Made by a program: the position numbers and the translations under genes | The notes under the pieces: model-generated | Told to the model about the DNA's origin: nothing | The model's input: the letters and a program-made list of their open reading frames with translations, nothing else | The model's database searches: none | Source: UBA8437 sp964646205 | Lineage (GTDB): Bacteria; Planctomycetota; Planctomycetia; Planctomycetales; Planctomycetaceae | Assembly (NCBI GenBank): GCA_964646205.1 | Contig: CAZYAZ010000017.1 | Span: 10,846-74,845, forward strand | Direction of reading: 5' to 3' | Length of the DNA stretch: 64,000 nt | In this document: piece by piece, positions 1 through 8,076 of the stretch | Position numbering within the stretch: the first letter of the stretch is position 1 | Layout: each line of letters starts with the position of its first letter

Positions 1-280
1 CCCGGGAATGGCAGAGCCAGAAGTCCAGGGCCACACGGTCGTGGTCGTAGTCGTGAGCCCGGTGCTCGAGCAGTTGTATTGCTTCAACGGCAATCCCGGT
101 TTCTTCCAGGCACTCCCGGATCGCGGTGTCTCGCGATGATTCCCCGGGCACGCTCTTGCCGCCGGGAAACTCGAGCATGTTTGCCAGGGAGGTTTCCGGT
201 GACCGGGTTCCGACCAGGCAATGGGTGCCGTCCCGCGTGAGAACCACCGCGATTCCGACCGGTCGGCGGGGTGGGGTCAC
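1..280 (-). CDS. Nudix hydrolase (MutT-like), C-terminus cut by window edge
   Basis: The visible 93 residues carry a complete Nudix box (G-x5-E-x7-RE-x2-EE-x-G, about residues 41-63), the Mg-binding catalytic helix of nucleoside-diphosphate-X hydrolases. The preceding beta-strand pattern (VGIAVVLTRDGTHCLVGTR) fits a MutT-type fold, so hydrolysis of an oxidised or modified nucleotide is possible, but the substrate cannot be read from the sequence. The chosen start is the GTG at 280, which overlaps the fabI stop codon as GTGA, so the gene is probably translationally coupled to fabI. The stop codon lies left of the window. Confidence 0.8.
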   Translation of the reverse strand, partial: MTPPRRPVGIAVVLTRDGTHCLVGTRSPETSLANMLEFPGGKSVPGESSRDTAIRECLEETGIAVEAIQLLEHRAHDYDHDRVALDFWLCHSR

Positions 281-1098
281 TCGGTGTCGCCGTCGTCGCG
301 AGCGTCGGTTGGTGGCGCGCCCATGATGTGGTAGCCGGAGTCGACGTGCAGGGTCTCGCCGGTGATCCCGCTGGCCAGGTCGCTCAGCAGAAACATTCCG
401 GTCTTGCCCACCTCGTCGGCCTCGACGTTTCGTCGCAACGGCGACAGGTTCTTGTAGACGTCGAGCATCAGGTCGAAATCGCCGACGGCCGAGGAACTGA
501 GTGTCTTGAGCGGTCCGGCCGAGAGAGCATTGACCCGCACACCCTCGGGGCCCAGTTCACTGGCGAGGTATTCGGTGGCGCTCTCGAGCGCTGACTTGCA
601 CAGTCCCATCACGTTGTAGCCGGGGATGACTTTTTCACCGCCGAGGTATGTCAGCGTGAGGATGCTGCCACCGGGTTGCAGCAATGGGCGAGCGCGACGG
701 GCCAGTGTCATCAGGCTGTAAACACTGATTTCCATGGACAGCTTGAAGCCGTCACGGCTGACATCGACAACCTCACCCTTGAGATCATCCATCGGGGCGT
801 AGGCGATCGAGTGAAGGAGGAAATCGATGTTGCCATAGGTCGACTCGGCGACGTCAAAGACATGGTCGAGTTGTTCGTCGTTGGTCACGTCGCAAGGTTC
901 GATCAACTGGGTGCCGAGTGGCTCGACCAGTTTTCTGAGTCGACGTTCCATCCGGGGACGCTCGGGATCCCTGTCCGGGAGATGAGTGAAGCCGATTTCA
1001 GCTCCCTCCTCGTGCAGTCGCTGGGTAATGGCCCACGCGATCGAATGGTCGTTGGCGATGCCGAAGACCAGTCCCTTCTTGCCGTCAAAAAGGCCCAT
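277..1098 (-). CDS. fabI: Enoyl-[acyl-carrier-protein] reductase (NADH)
   Basis: This 273-residue SDR-fold enzyme catalyses the last reductive step of fatty acid elongation in the cytosol. The N-terminal GLVFGIANDHSIAWAIT matches the FabI nucleotide-binding loop. The catalytic residues are Tyr151, Tyr161 and Lys168 (GYNVMGLCK), and the GPEGVRVNALSAGP block follows. Length and motif order match E. coli FabI throughout. The ATG at 1098 has an AGGGAG ribosome site about 9 nt upstream. A likely promoter sits at 1171-1199, and a Nudix gene overlaps the 3' end by 4 bp. Confidence 0.96.
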   Translation of the reverse strand: MGLFDGKKGLVFGIANDHSIAWAITQRLHEEGAEIGFTHLPDRDPERPRMERRLRKLVEPLGTQLIEPCDVTNDEQLDHVFDVAESTYGNIDFLLHSIAYAPMDDLKGEVVDVSRDGFKLSMEISVYSLMTLARRARPLLQPGGSILTLTYLGGEKVIPGYNVMGLCKSALESATEYLASELGPEGVRVNALSAGPLKTLSSSAVGDFDLMLDVYKNLSPLRRNVEADEVGKTGMFLLSDLASGITGETLHVDSGYHIMGAPPTDARDDGDTE

Positions 1099-1170
1099 GC
1101 CGATGGCTCCCTGGGTGAAATGTCAAAAGAGACTGGTTGCTTCCCACAAAACCACGTGCGGGATGCGGCG

Positions 1171-1199
1171 AGAATAACGACTGCCGCGGACGGCTTCAA
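1171..1199 (-). promoter_or_regulatory. Putative sigma70-type promoter of fabI
   Basis: Reading the minus strand, TTGAAG and TATTCT are separated by 17 bp. The predicted transcript start is about 65 nt before the fabI ATG. The element overlaps the last codons of the upstream esterase gene. Confidence 0.45.
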
Positions 1200-2761
1200 C
1201 GTCCGGCCGCCGGTCGACGTTCCTTGGGATGGGCCGCCAGGAAGGCTGATGTCATCTCCTTGCGAATTCGCTGTCTCAAGCCGCCCTGCAGGAGATTCGA
1301 GTGGTCACGGCCCTTGTGGATTTCCACGACTGCATCGCTGCCCAGATCTGCGAGGGATTTCTTGAGCCGGATGGTGGCTCCCTCGAGATAGAACGTGTCG
1401 ACGTCACCCATGAAAACGTGCAATTTGCCTTTCAGCCGAGGCTCCAGGCTCTTCCAGTTTCGCTCGATGACAAGGCGAATGTCGTACTTTTCCCAGGTCC
1501 TGGCGGTTTCGAGATCGATCCGTCCAGTCTTTCGATCCCACAGCAGCCTGGGTTTGCCATCCGGTTTCCGTGGGCTGAAGACGGCCTCAAAACTGTGCAG
1601 TTGGCCACCGTGTCCGAGCACCCATTCCATGTCGGCGAAGCCCTTGTACCACAAGCGGACCTGTCCGTTGACTCGTGCCAGCGGACGTCGTTCTCCCTGT
1701 CGGTCGACGTACATGTTCTCGCCGCTGGCATAGAGATTGATTCGCTGGAAATCACGGAAGTCGACCGGATCGGGAGCCGTGCTCCAGGTGCCGCCAAAAA
1801 TTTCGGGGTAGGTCACCTGCAACCACAAGCTGCTCCATCCTCCCGAGGAGTGGCCGGTGAGGAAGCGGGCGGTGGGTTTGGGAATCGTACGGAATTTCAT
1901 GTTGAGAGCTGCGATCAGCTCGGTCGTCAGTGCCTGACCAACGGGGCCGTTGTTGGCCGAGTCGGCAAACACGTGGTGACCCAGGGGGCAACTGGGGTCC
2001 AGCAGCACACGCAGGAATTCGACTCCGCCCTCGTTTTGTTCCGGGATTGGCCTGGTGAGGCTGCCGGAATGGTGAGTGCCTCCAAATCCGGGGATGGTGA
2101 AGATCACCGGATAACGTCTCTGGGGCTGTTCGTAATAACTGGCCGGCAAAATGATGGCCGCTCGCAACGAAACTGGTCGCTTGTGGAACCTGGTGAGTAG
2201 TTTCGAGGGAACCTCCAGTAGTCGACTCCACTTGGTCTGGGCGAACGCCCGGGCCTTCACCAACTGGTCGATTTTCAGTGAGACCAGTTTCTGTGATGCA
2301 TCGTCATCGAGTTTGGTGGCGGGGCTGAATCCATTTCCTTCACCGACACCGATTTCTCTGTCGTGTGGATTGAATCTGACTACGGCCTGGGCCTGGAACC
2401 CTGGGAGCTTCATTTCTGAAAGCGGGCCTGGATAGCCCAGGATCGGTCCGGCTTTGAGTCCCTGGTCCCCAGCCAGGCTGCCCGGCGACTTGCTCGAAAA
2501 TTCCAAGGGAACTCCTGGTCGCCAATTCTCGACATCGCGTGCGACAAACTGTTCGGGGTTGAACCAGCCTGGCCCCTTGCGGGGCTCACGATTCCGGCGG
2601 CTGAAAATCACGTAGACCCGGCCACTGAACGGCTTCGAGTGAACCGATTTGTTGAACTCGACACGAAAGGTTCTCGAGTCGGCCAGTGTGGAGTTGCAGG
2701 CGGTGGTCGTGACCAGGGCCAGAAGGGTGGCCAGGCAGTGCCTGAGGTTTCGGCGAAGCAT
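1196..2761 (-). CDS. Secreted alpha/beta-hydrolase, putative esterase
   Basis: 521 residues with an N-terminal export signal (hydrophobic LATLLALVTTTAC; a loose lipobox with Cys22 is possible). The C-terminal two thirds resemble the esterase D/S-layer esterase family: AAIILPASYYEQPQRRYPVIF begins the hydrolase fold, and the nucleophile elbow GHSSGGW lies near residue 305. A late His in GRDHSN may complete the triad. The first about 180 residues are a beta-rich region of unknown role. It probably acts on carbohydrate esters outside the cytoplasm; the substrate is unknown. It is followed by fabI but has no close operon spacing. Confidence 0.7.
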   Translation of the reverse strand: MLRRNLRHCLATLLALVTTTACNSTLADSRTFRVEFNKSVHSKPFSGRVYVIFSRRNREPRKGPGWFNPEQFVARDVENWRPGVPLEFSSKSPGSLAGDQGLKAGPILGYPGPLSEMKLPGFQAQAVVRFNPHDREIGVGEGNGFSPATKLDDDASQKLVSLKIDQLVKARAFAQTKWSRLLEVPSKLLTRFHKRPVSLRAAIILPASYYEQPQRRYPVIFTIPGFGGTHHSGSLTRPIPEQNEGGVEFLRVLLDPSCPLGHHVFADSANNGPVGQALTTELIAALNMKFRTIPKPTARFLTGHSSGGWSSLWLQVTYPEIFGGTWSTAPDPVDFRDFQRINLYASGENMYVDRQGERRPLARVNGQVRLWYKGFADMEWVLGHGGQLHSFEAVFSPRKPDGKPRLLWDRKTGRIDLETARTWEKYDIRLVIERNWKSLEPRLKGKLHVFMGDVDTFYLEGATIRLKKSLADLGSDAVVEIHKGRDHSNLLQGGLRQRIRKEMTSAFLAAHPKERRPAAGR

Positions 2762-2920
2762 GGGCGATCCCTGGAGAAACGTCGGTTGTTGGGATGTCCC
2801 ATGGTAACGATCGGATTCCAGATTTTCGTGTGATTTGTCCTCGATCTTTGGGATGGAACGTTACAATGCCGCCCGGTGGGGCCAAGGAGTGGCCTCCGCG
2901 ACTGCCGAAGGGAGGACGCC

Positions 2921-4078
2921 GTGACGGAACATGGCGATAGGCGGAGTGTAGGGGCTGGTCACGATGAGACGGTGACCGATTCGGCGATTGCCGATTGGGG
3001 CGAACGCTCGGTCTCCTACCGGGGCTACGACGTTCTGGACTTGGTCAGGGAATCGACTTTCACCGAGGTCGTGTACCTGTTGCTCTGCGGCGACCTGCCG
3101 GAGGAGATTTTCCTGGCCGATTTCCGGGCCGTGCTGGCTGCGGCCTCGGACGGGGAAGACTGGAGTGACGAATCGGCATGGATGGCCGAGTTGCTGGATC
3201 GTCTGCCACTGAACGTTCCACTGACGGAAATCCTGCGAACGTCGATCAGCGCGGTGGCTCATTTTGACCCGCAGCCATCTGATCGGTCCGAAGAGGCAGA
3301 TCTCGCGAGATCGGTCCGTCTCCTGGGCCGCGTGCCCATGATACTGGCCAGTCGGTTGGCGGTGATCCGTGGTGAAGAGCCGATTGAACCGGATCCCGAG
3401 CGGAGTTTTCCGGCGCAGTTGGCAGAACAACTGACCGGTCGTGTTCCGTCGCCGTTGCTGGAACGTGCCCTGGAAGTGTTGCTGATCAGCGTTGTCGATG
3501 TCGGGTTCAGTCCCGCAGTCCAGGCCGCGCGGTTGGCCGCCGCGGCCGGAGCGGATTTGTATGGTGCGGTCCTGGCGGCGGCGGCGATCGAGTCGACCGC
3601 AGACCGGGCGGGCCTGGCCGAACGGCTTGTCTCGTTGTGGGACGAGCGTCCCTGGGAAGACGATGCAGAAGGCTGGGTGCTCGAACGGCTCGATGCCGGC
3701 CTCGGAGTGCCCGGGAGCGTATTCGGAGGACAGGCTGCCGTTGATCCTCGGTGTGAGATCGTCGCCGCCTGGGCCGAGCACCTGGCAGCGGAGAGTGGTT
3801 CTGGATCGATTTCAGAGGTCGACAGGGCGGCTGCCGAACTCGAGTCGGCGGTGGTCGCGTGTGGCGGTGTTCCGGGTTGGGACTGGGCCACGGTGCGGTT
3901 GTTGACCGCCGGGGGAATCGCTGCAGACCTGCACCTGTCATTGGTGGCAGTGGCCCGTTTGCTTGGCTGGGCGAGTCACGTGCTCGAGCAGTTTGGTCAT
4001 CCGGTCGCCAGTGCAACCCGGCCCCATTACGTCGGACCAGGTCCGCGCGAGATCCCTTCCCGGCCGGAATGGGATTGA
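2921..4078 (+). CDS. Citrate-synthase-fold protein lacking the catalytic histidines
   Basis: The 385-residue protein is homologous to type II citrate/methylcitrate synthases. The N-terminus has SYRGYDVLDL and FTEVVYLLLCGDLPEE; the C-terminus has RLLGWASHVLEQ (about 346-357) and RPHYVGPG. The three active-site blocks are degenerate. DHE-N-S has become DVGFSP (about 193-198), GPLHGG has become ESTADRAG (about 224-231), and GFGHRVYK has become GVPGSVFGG (about 262-270). An Asp in GWDW may correspond to the catalytic Asp. The GTG at 2921 was chosen for its strong GGGAGG site 5 nt upstream. It may be a non-catalytic paralogue or have a new activity. Confidence 0.75.
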   Translation: MTEHGDRRSVGAGHDETVTDSAIADWGERSVSYRGYDVLDLVRESTFTEVVYLLLCGDLPEEIFLADFRAVLAAASDGEDWSDESAWMAELLDRLPLNVPLTEILRTSISAVAHFDPQPSDRSEEADLARSVRLLGRVPMILASRLAVIRGEEPIEPDPERSFPAQLAEQLTGRVPSPLLERALEVLLISVVDVGFSPAVQAARLAAAAGADLYGAVLAAAAIESTADRAGLAERLVSLWDERPWEDDAEGWVLERLDAGLGVPGSVFGGQAAVDPRCEIVAAWAEHLAAESGSGSISEVDRAAAELESAVVACGGVPGWDWATVRLLTAGGIAADLHLSLVAVARLLGWASHVLEQFGHPVASATRPHYVGPGPREIPSRPEWD

Positions 4079-4105
4079 GTCCGGGTGAACGGGCAGCGAG
4101 GCGGG

Positions 4106-4134
4106 TTGAAAAACCGTCGGACACGGGGTTCAAT
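4106..4134 (+). promoter_or_regulatory. Putative promoter of the PQQ-propeller gene
   Basis: TTGAAA and TTCAAT are spaced by 17 bp, about 43 nt before the chosen ATG. The -35 is good and the -10 is imperfect. Confidence 0.3.
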
Positions 4135-4176
4135 CGAGCCGATCTTTCGGGTGTGAATCGGCTTGGAGAAGATGGA

Positions 4177-5691
4177 ATGACGATGTGTCGAATGGCGCTG
4201 TTGTTGATTTGGTTGGGGACGCCCGCTGTCTCTGGGAGTGCTGAACCCGAGGCCGTTCAGGACCCGGCGCCACCCAAGGTGTCCGGTAAGGCCAGTAACA
4301 CGACCGCACCACCCCTGAAAGCCTACGTGCGGGTCAAGAAGGGCGCCACCGCAAAACCACTCTCAAAAGAAGCCAAGACACACGCCTGGACGGGTTTCCT
4401 GGGACCCACCCGTGATGGAGTTTCGACAGAAACCCACCTGCTGAAGACCTGGCCGAAGGCCGGTCCGACCAAAGTGTGGGAACTGGCTGCGGGGGATGGA
4501 TATGCCTCGCCGGCTATCCGGCACCCGTACCTGGTGTACCCTCACCGGGTGGACGACTCGGTCCTGATCGAGTGTCTGCACGCCGAGACGGGACAACAGT
4601 ACTGGCAGTACAAGTTTGCCACCGCATACCGGGACCGGCTCGGATACAGCAGTGGCCCCCGATCGACTCCGGTGATCGACGGCAACCGGGTCTACATCTA
4701 CGGGGCCGAAGGCGTGCTCATCTGCCTGGAATTGGCGACAGGTCGTCCAATCTGGAAGAGAGACCTGGTTCGAGAATTCCGCGTGCCCCAGGACTTTTTT
4801 GGTGCCGTCGGGACACCGTTGCTGGTGGATGATCGCCTGGTCGTGAATATCGGAAAGGTGGGGGGGCCGTGCGTTGCGGCGTTTCACACTCTGACCGGCA
4901 AGCTGGTGTGGGTGTCGGGAAAGAAATGGGGCCCCAGCTACGCATCGCCACGCCTGGTGACGATCCATGGAAAGAAACGCGTGCTGGTGTTTGCCGGGGG
5001 TGAGAGTAGGCCATCCACCGGTGGACTGATGTTGATTGATCCCTCGAATGGGAAGCTGGGGCTGGAGTTTCCGTGGCGCAGCCGGAAGTACGAGAGTGTC
5101 AATGCCTCGTGCCCGTTGGTGGTGGGTGGCAATCGGATTTTTGTCTCGGCCAGCTACCAGACCGGCAGTGCGTTGCTGGAAGTGGGCCCGGACCTGTCTT
5201 CTCACAAGGTCGTCTGGAAGATGGTTGACGCCGAGCACAACACCGAGCCGGATCAACTGGGGCTGCACTGGGGCACGCCGTTGATCAAGGACGGTCACCT
5301 GTATGGCTTTGATGGTCGCAACGAACCGGATGCATCGCTGGTCTGTGTCGATCTGAAAGCTGGCCGCGTGGTGTGGCGGGAGGAACCCGAGTGGGAACAG
5401 ACCGTGACGGTTCAGGGCGTCGAACAGACGCTGACGCTGAGCACCCTGCGGGGCTCGTTCCTGGCCGCTGATGGGCAAGCGTTGATCCTGGGAGAACTCG
5501 GACAACTGATGTGGATGGATCTCACTCCCAAGGGCTACAAGATCACTCAGCGTTCGTCCCTGTTCCTGGCTCGCGAGTCGTGGTGCCCGCCGGTGATCAG
5601 CCGAGGATTGCTCTACATCAGCCAGAACATGCGTGACCCGGTCACCCGGTCCAGTCCGCGGCTGATCTGCTATGACCTGAGGCGGCCGTGA
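4177..5691 (+). CDS. Exported PQQ-like beta-propeller protein
   Basis: 504 residues starting at an ATG with a GGAGAAG ribosome site, followed by a signal peptide (MALLLIWLGTPAVSG). A low-complexity Pro/Lys linker leads to repeated blades with the pattern (A/V)xDxxTGxxxW: HAETGQQYWQYK, ELATGRPIWKRD, HTLTGKLVWVSG and DLKAGRVVWREE. This is a PQQ_2/BamB-type seven- or eight-bladed propeller. No dehydrogenase catalytic residues are evident, so a binding or scaffold role outside the cytoplasm is likely. Planctomycetes have many such paralogues of unknown function. Confidence 0.8.
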   Translation: MTMCRMALLLIWLGTPAVSGSAEPEAVQDPAPPKVSGKASNTTAPPLKAYVRVKKGATAKPLSKEAKTHAWTGFLGPTRDGVSTETHLLKTWPKAGPTKVWELAAGDGYASPAIRHPYLVYPHRVDDSVLIECLHAETGQQYWQYKFATAYRDRLGYSSGPRSTPVIDGNRVYIYGAEGVLICLELATGRPIWKRDLVREFRVPQDFFGAVGTPLLVDDRLVVNIGKVGGPCVAAFHTLTGKLVWVSGKKWGPSYASPRLVTIHGKKRVLVFAGGESRPSTGGLMLIDPSNGKLGLEFPWRSRKYESVNASCPLVVGGNRIFVSASYQTGSALLEVGPDLSSHKVVWKMVDAEHNTEPDQLGLHWGTPLIKDGHLYGFDGRNEPDASLVCVDLKAGRVVWREEPEWEQTVTVQGVEQTLTLSTLRGSFLAADGQALILGELGQLMWMDLTPKGYKITQRSSLFLARESWCPPVISRGLLYISQNMRDPVTRSSPRLICYDLRRP

Positions 5692-5713
5692 ATCTCTTGG
5701 CAGCGGCTCGCGG

Positions 5714-6997
5714 TTATTGAGCCCCCGGGGCCGCGTAGACGACGTGGTGCGGCGTGGCAAAGAGCTCGTCGAGGCCGTCGAGTGATGTCGGGTGTTCGCC
5801 TCGCCGCCAGAGAATGTGGGTGATGGTGCCGTCGGGAAACGCGGTGGCCGTGGTCTGCCCTGGGGGTTTTCCGAATTGAATGTCCAGCAGCCAGCGGCCT
5901 CTGAGTTGAAGTCGTCGGTCCCATTCGACAATGCCGATGGCGTTTTGTGGGCAGTCCTTGAAGACAACGTACTCGGCTCGCCGGGCGTACCACTTGAATG
6001 CCCAACTGCCCCGGGGGGTCAGTACCACCGCATCCTCGGGAAGGTTGGCGTCGATCCAGCGACAGGTGTCCGTCCAGTCGGACAGCCTCTCGCGATTGAG
6101 TCGACTGGGATTGCGGTCCCGGGCGGGTAGCACCAGGGCCAGCAGAAGCATCGCTGCTGTGATCACCAGTCTCGCTCGCAGCGTGACATGCCGGGTCAGC
6201 AAGCCGGCGATGGTGATGGAGAGTGCGGCGGGAAGAAGGACATCCACAAGGCGATAGGGATAGAACTTCATCAGCACGACACGAAGATTGTCTCCGGGTG
6301 CGTCTCCGGGTGGTCGGTCGAGTGCCACGGCGTAGCCCACGACAGCCACGAGGACCGAGGCGAGCACCACTCGGGTCCACCACGACTCTTCGGGTGCCGG
6401 GACGGTGAATCGTCGAATCCCAATCCAGGCGGCCAGACCCAGGATGTAGGTGATGACGGCCGGGGCTGAAAAACGGCTCGGGACCAGATGATGGCCGAGT
6501 CGAGCGAAAACTTGTATCGAGTCAGCCTGGGTTGTTCCGTCTCCAAGGAGCGCGAGTGCCGGAATGGCTCCGGGCAGGGCGCAGAGAATCACCAGCCCGG
6601 CCTGGATGACCCTCTGTCGATTGATGGGCAGGGGCAAGGCCAGGACGGCCAGTACCAGTCCCCAGCCACCGACGATCGGGTGTACGCTGATTGCCAGCCC
6701 GCACAGCACAGCGGCCAGCCGGGGTCGCTTGTTGATCGCGTTGGCGGCCGACCAGGCCAGGAGTCCGTAGGCAAATAGTTTGGACTCGACACCACCGACC
6801 ACCCATTCGCCGGAGAGATTTCCCGTTGCCGCGGCCAACAGGAAACCCGCGGTCGCAATGAGAGCGGCCCAGTGGTCGGCAACCAGGTGTCGTACCAGGG
6901 CTGCCCAACCCGTACCGAGCAAAAGCAAACCGAGAATCCGGCCGATCCAGGCCACCGTGGCCAGTGGAAAGGCCTGGGTCAGCGGTCCGGCCAGCAC
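5714..6997 (-). CDS. Polytopic membrane protein, probably N-terminally longer than the GTG start
   Basis: At least eight hydrophobic helices (for example ILGLLLLGTGWAALV, VVLASVLVAVVGYAVAL, LVITAAMLLLALVLPA) precede a soluble C-terminal domain with DANLPEDAVVLTPRGSWAFKWYARR. The GTG at 6997 is the only conventional start, but the frame stays open upstream. That part encodes another helix (GLFIGLLVTAACLVYSG) and NEPHYLAKARHFFDP, which look like genuine protein, up to about 7206. A CTG at 7171 is one candidate start. The layout recalls glycosyltransferase-C-like or DUF6798-type planctomycete proteins; the function is unknown. Confidence 0.65.
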   Translation of the reverse strand: MLAGPLTQAFPLATVAWIGRILGLLLLGTGWAALVRHLVADHWAALIATAGFLLAAATGNLSGEWVVGGVESKLFAYGLLAWSAANAINKRPRLAAVLCGLAISVHPIVGGWGLVLAVLALPLPINRQRVIQAGLVILCALPGAIPALALLGDGTTQADSIQVFARLGHHLVPSRFSAPAVITYILGLAAWIGIRRFTVPAPEESWWTRVVLASVLVAVVGYAVALDRPPGDAPGDNLRVVLMKFYPYRLVDVLLPAALSITIAGLLTRHVTLRARLVITAAMLLLALVLPARDRNPSRLNRERLSDWTDTCRWIDANLPEDAVVLTPRGSWAFKWYARRAEYVVFKDCPQNAIGIVEWDRRLQLRGRWLLDIQFGKPPGQTTATAFPDGTITHILWRRGEHPTSLDGLDELFATPHHVVYAAPGAQ

Positions 6998-7206
6998 ATA
7001 AAAGACAAGATGAGGATTGGACGATTCGAGGAAGAAGTCGCCGGTGCACCAGGCGGGGTCGAAAAAGTGACGTGCCTTGGCGAGGTAGTGCGGTTCGTTG
7101 ACCGCGGGCGTGGGGGCGCGCAGGCCCGAATAGACCAGGCAGGCGGCCGTGACCAGCAGCCCGATGAACAGGCCGAGGCGGTGCGAGGGGCGAGGTAGCT
7201 CGGCGA

Positions 7207-7374
7207 CTACTTCTTGCCCGTCGATTTTTTGGCTGATTTCTTCGACGATTTCTTCGAGGCCTTGGCCCCGGATTTCTTCTTGCCGGCGTTCTTCTTGCCT
7301 TTGTCTCCAAAGATCTTGTCCCAGTTCTCCCAGAACTCGGGCGTCGCGCCGGTGCGAACGATCGGTCCGCTCAT
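7207..7374 (-). CDS. Small Lys-rich basic protein, conserved type
   Basis: A 55-residue ORF begins MSGPIVRTGATPEFWENWDKIFG. After that structured-looking head, the C-terminal 30 residues are almost entirely Lys, Ser, Ala and Gly in KKSxKKSAKK-like repeats. From memory, small planctomycete proteins with a similar MSGPIVR...WENWD head and a basic tail occur elsewhere, and this makes it likely to be real. The tail resembles histone-like or nucleic-acid-binding tails; the function is unknown. It lies just upstream of, and in another frame from, the membrane protein gene. Confidence 0.65.
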   Translation of the reverse strand: MSGPIVRTGATPEFWENWDKIFGDKGKKNAGKKKSGAKASKKSSKKSAKKSTGKK

Positions 7375-7542
7375 CGTATGATCTCTCTGGTATTAGGAGG
7401 AATGCACTAGATTCTCATCAACGATTCCCAAAACTGTCAAGGCGCCCGGTTGGCCCGTGGTCGTCCTTACCGACGATGCGTATACTCGCAGCAGGAGTCC
7501 GGGAACGGTGTTCAGGGTCGATGAGGGTGGAAAAGACGCGTC

Positions 7543-8076
7543 ATGTGGTTTGAAGAATTTGAACACGAGTCGCAATACCGAGAGATCTGGGAGTCGGTAC
7601 AGATCGCCCGGCCGGTGAGTTATTCGCTGTTTACGTTCGGCGACAGTGAATTGCCCTATTTCCTGGTCTGTGACAAATCGGCCGAAGCAGAGACGGTGAC
7701 GGTGACACGCGGCGAAGTTCGGATCACGCGTCCGACGATCATCACGCCCGACAACGTGCGGCCGGAATTTCACGGATTTTTCGGAGAGCAGGACGATGAC
7801 AGTATTGTCGAATTCTTGATGGCCCGTACGGCCGGATTTTCGAATCTCCGCATCGACAACACCAGCGGTCCGGCTGAGATAATCAGCGATCGAGTCGAGG
7901 AGGCGGTTGAAAAATTGAACCGGCAGTTGGACGATCAGGAGGAGGATCGGACGGCGATCCTGACGGCACCACACGGGCTGGGTGGCGTGGCATTGTTGCG
8001 ATACGCCGCCGAACGGGTGTGGCAGAGTGCTCCGGACAATGTCCAGGAACTTCGTGAACGCGGTTTTTTGCCCTAG
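7543..8076 (+). CDS. Hypothetical cytosolic protein
   Basis: 177 residues with no signal peptide or membrane segment. It is acidic, with a well-mixed alpha/beta composition (PVSYSLFTFGDSELPYFLVCD, then a C-terminal helix with ALLRYAAERVWQ). I do not recognise the family; it looks like a lineage-conserved protein of unknown function. A TATACT element at 7481-7486 could be its -10. The stop codon is interlocked with the murA stop in a CTAG palindrome at 8073-8076. Confidence 0.7.
   Translation: MWFEEFEHESQYREIWESVQIARPVSYSLFTFGDSELPYFLVCDKSAEAETVTVTRGEVRITRPTIITPDNVRPEFHGFFGEQDDDSIVEFLMARTAGFSNLRIDNTSGPAEIISDRVEEAVEKLNRQLDDQEEDRTAILTAPHGLGGVALLRYAAERVWQSAPDNVQELRERGFLP

Noticed and set aside
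3507..4133. Minus-strand ORF opposite the citrate-synthase-like gene
   Set aside because: It is an Arg/Pro-rich shadow of the GC-rich sense gene with no ribosome site.
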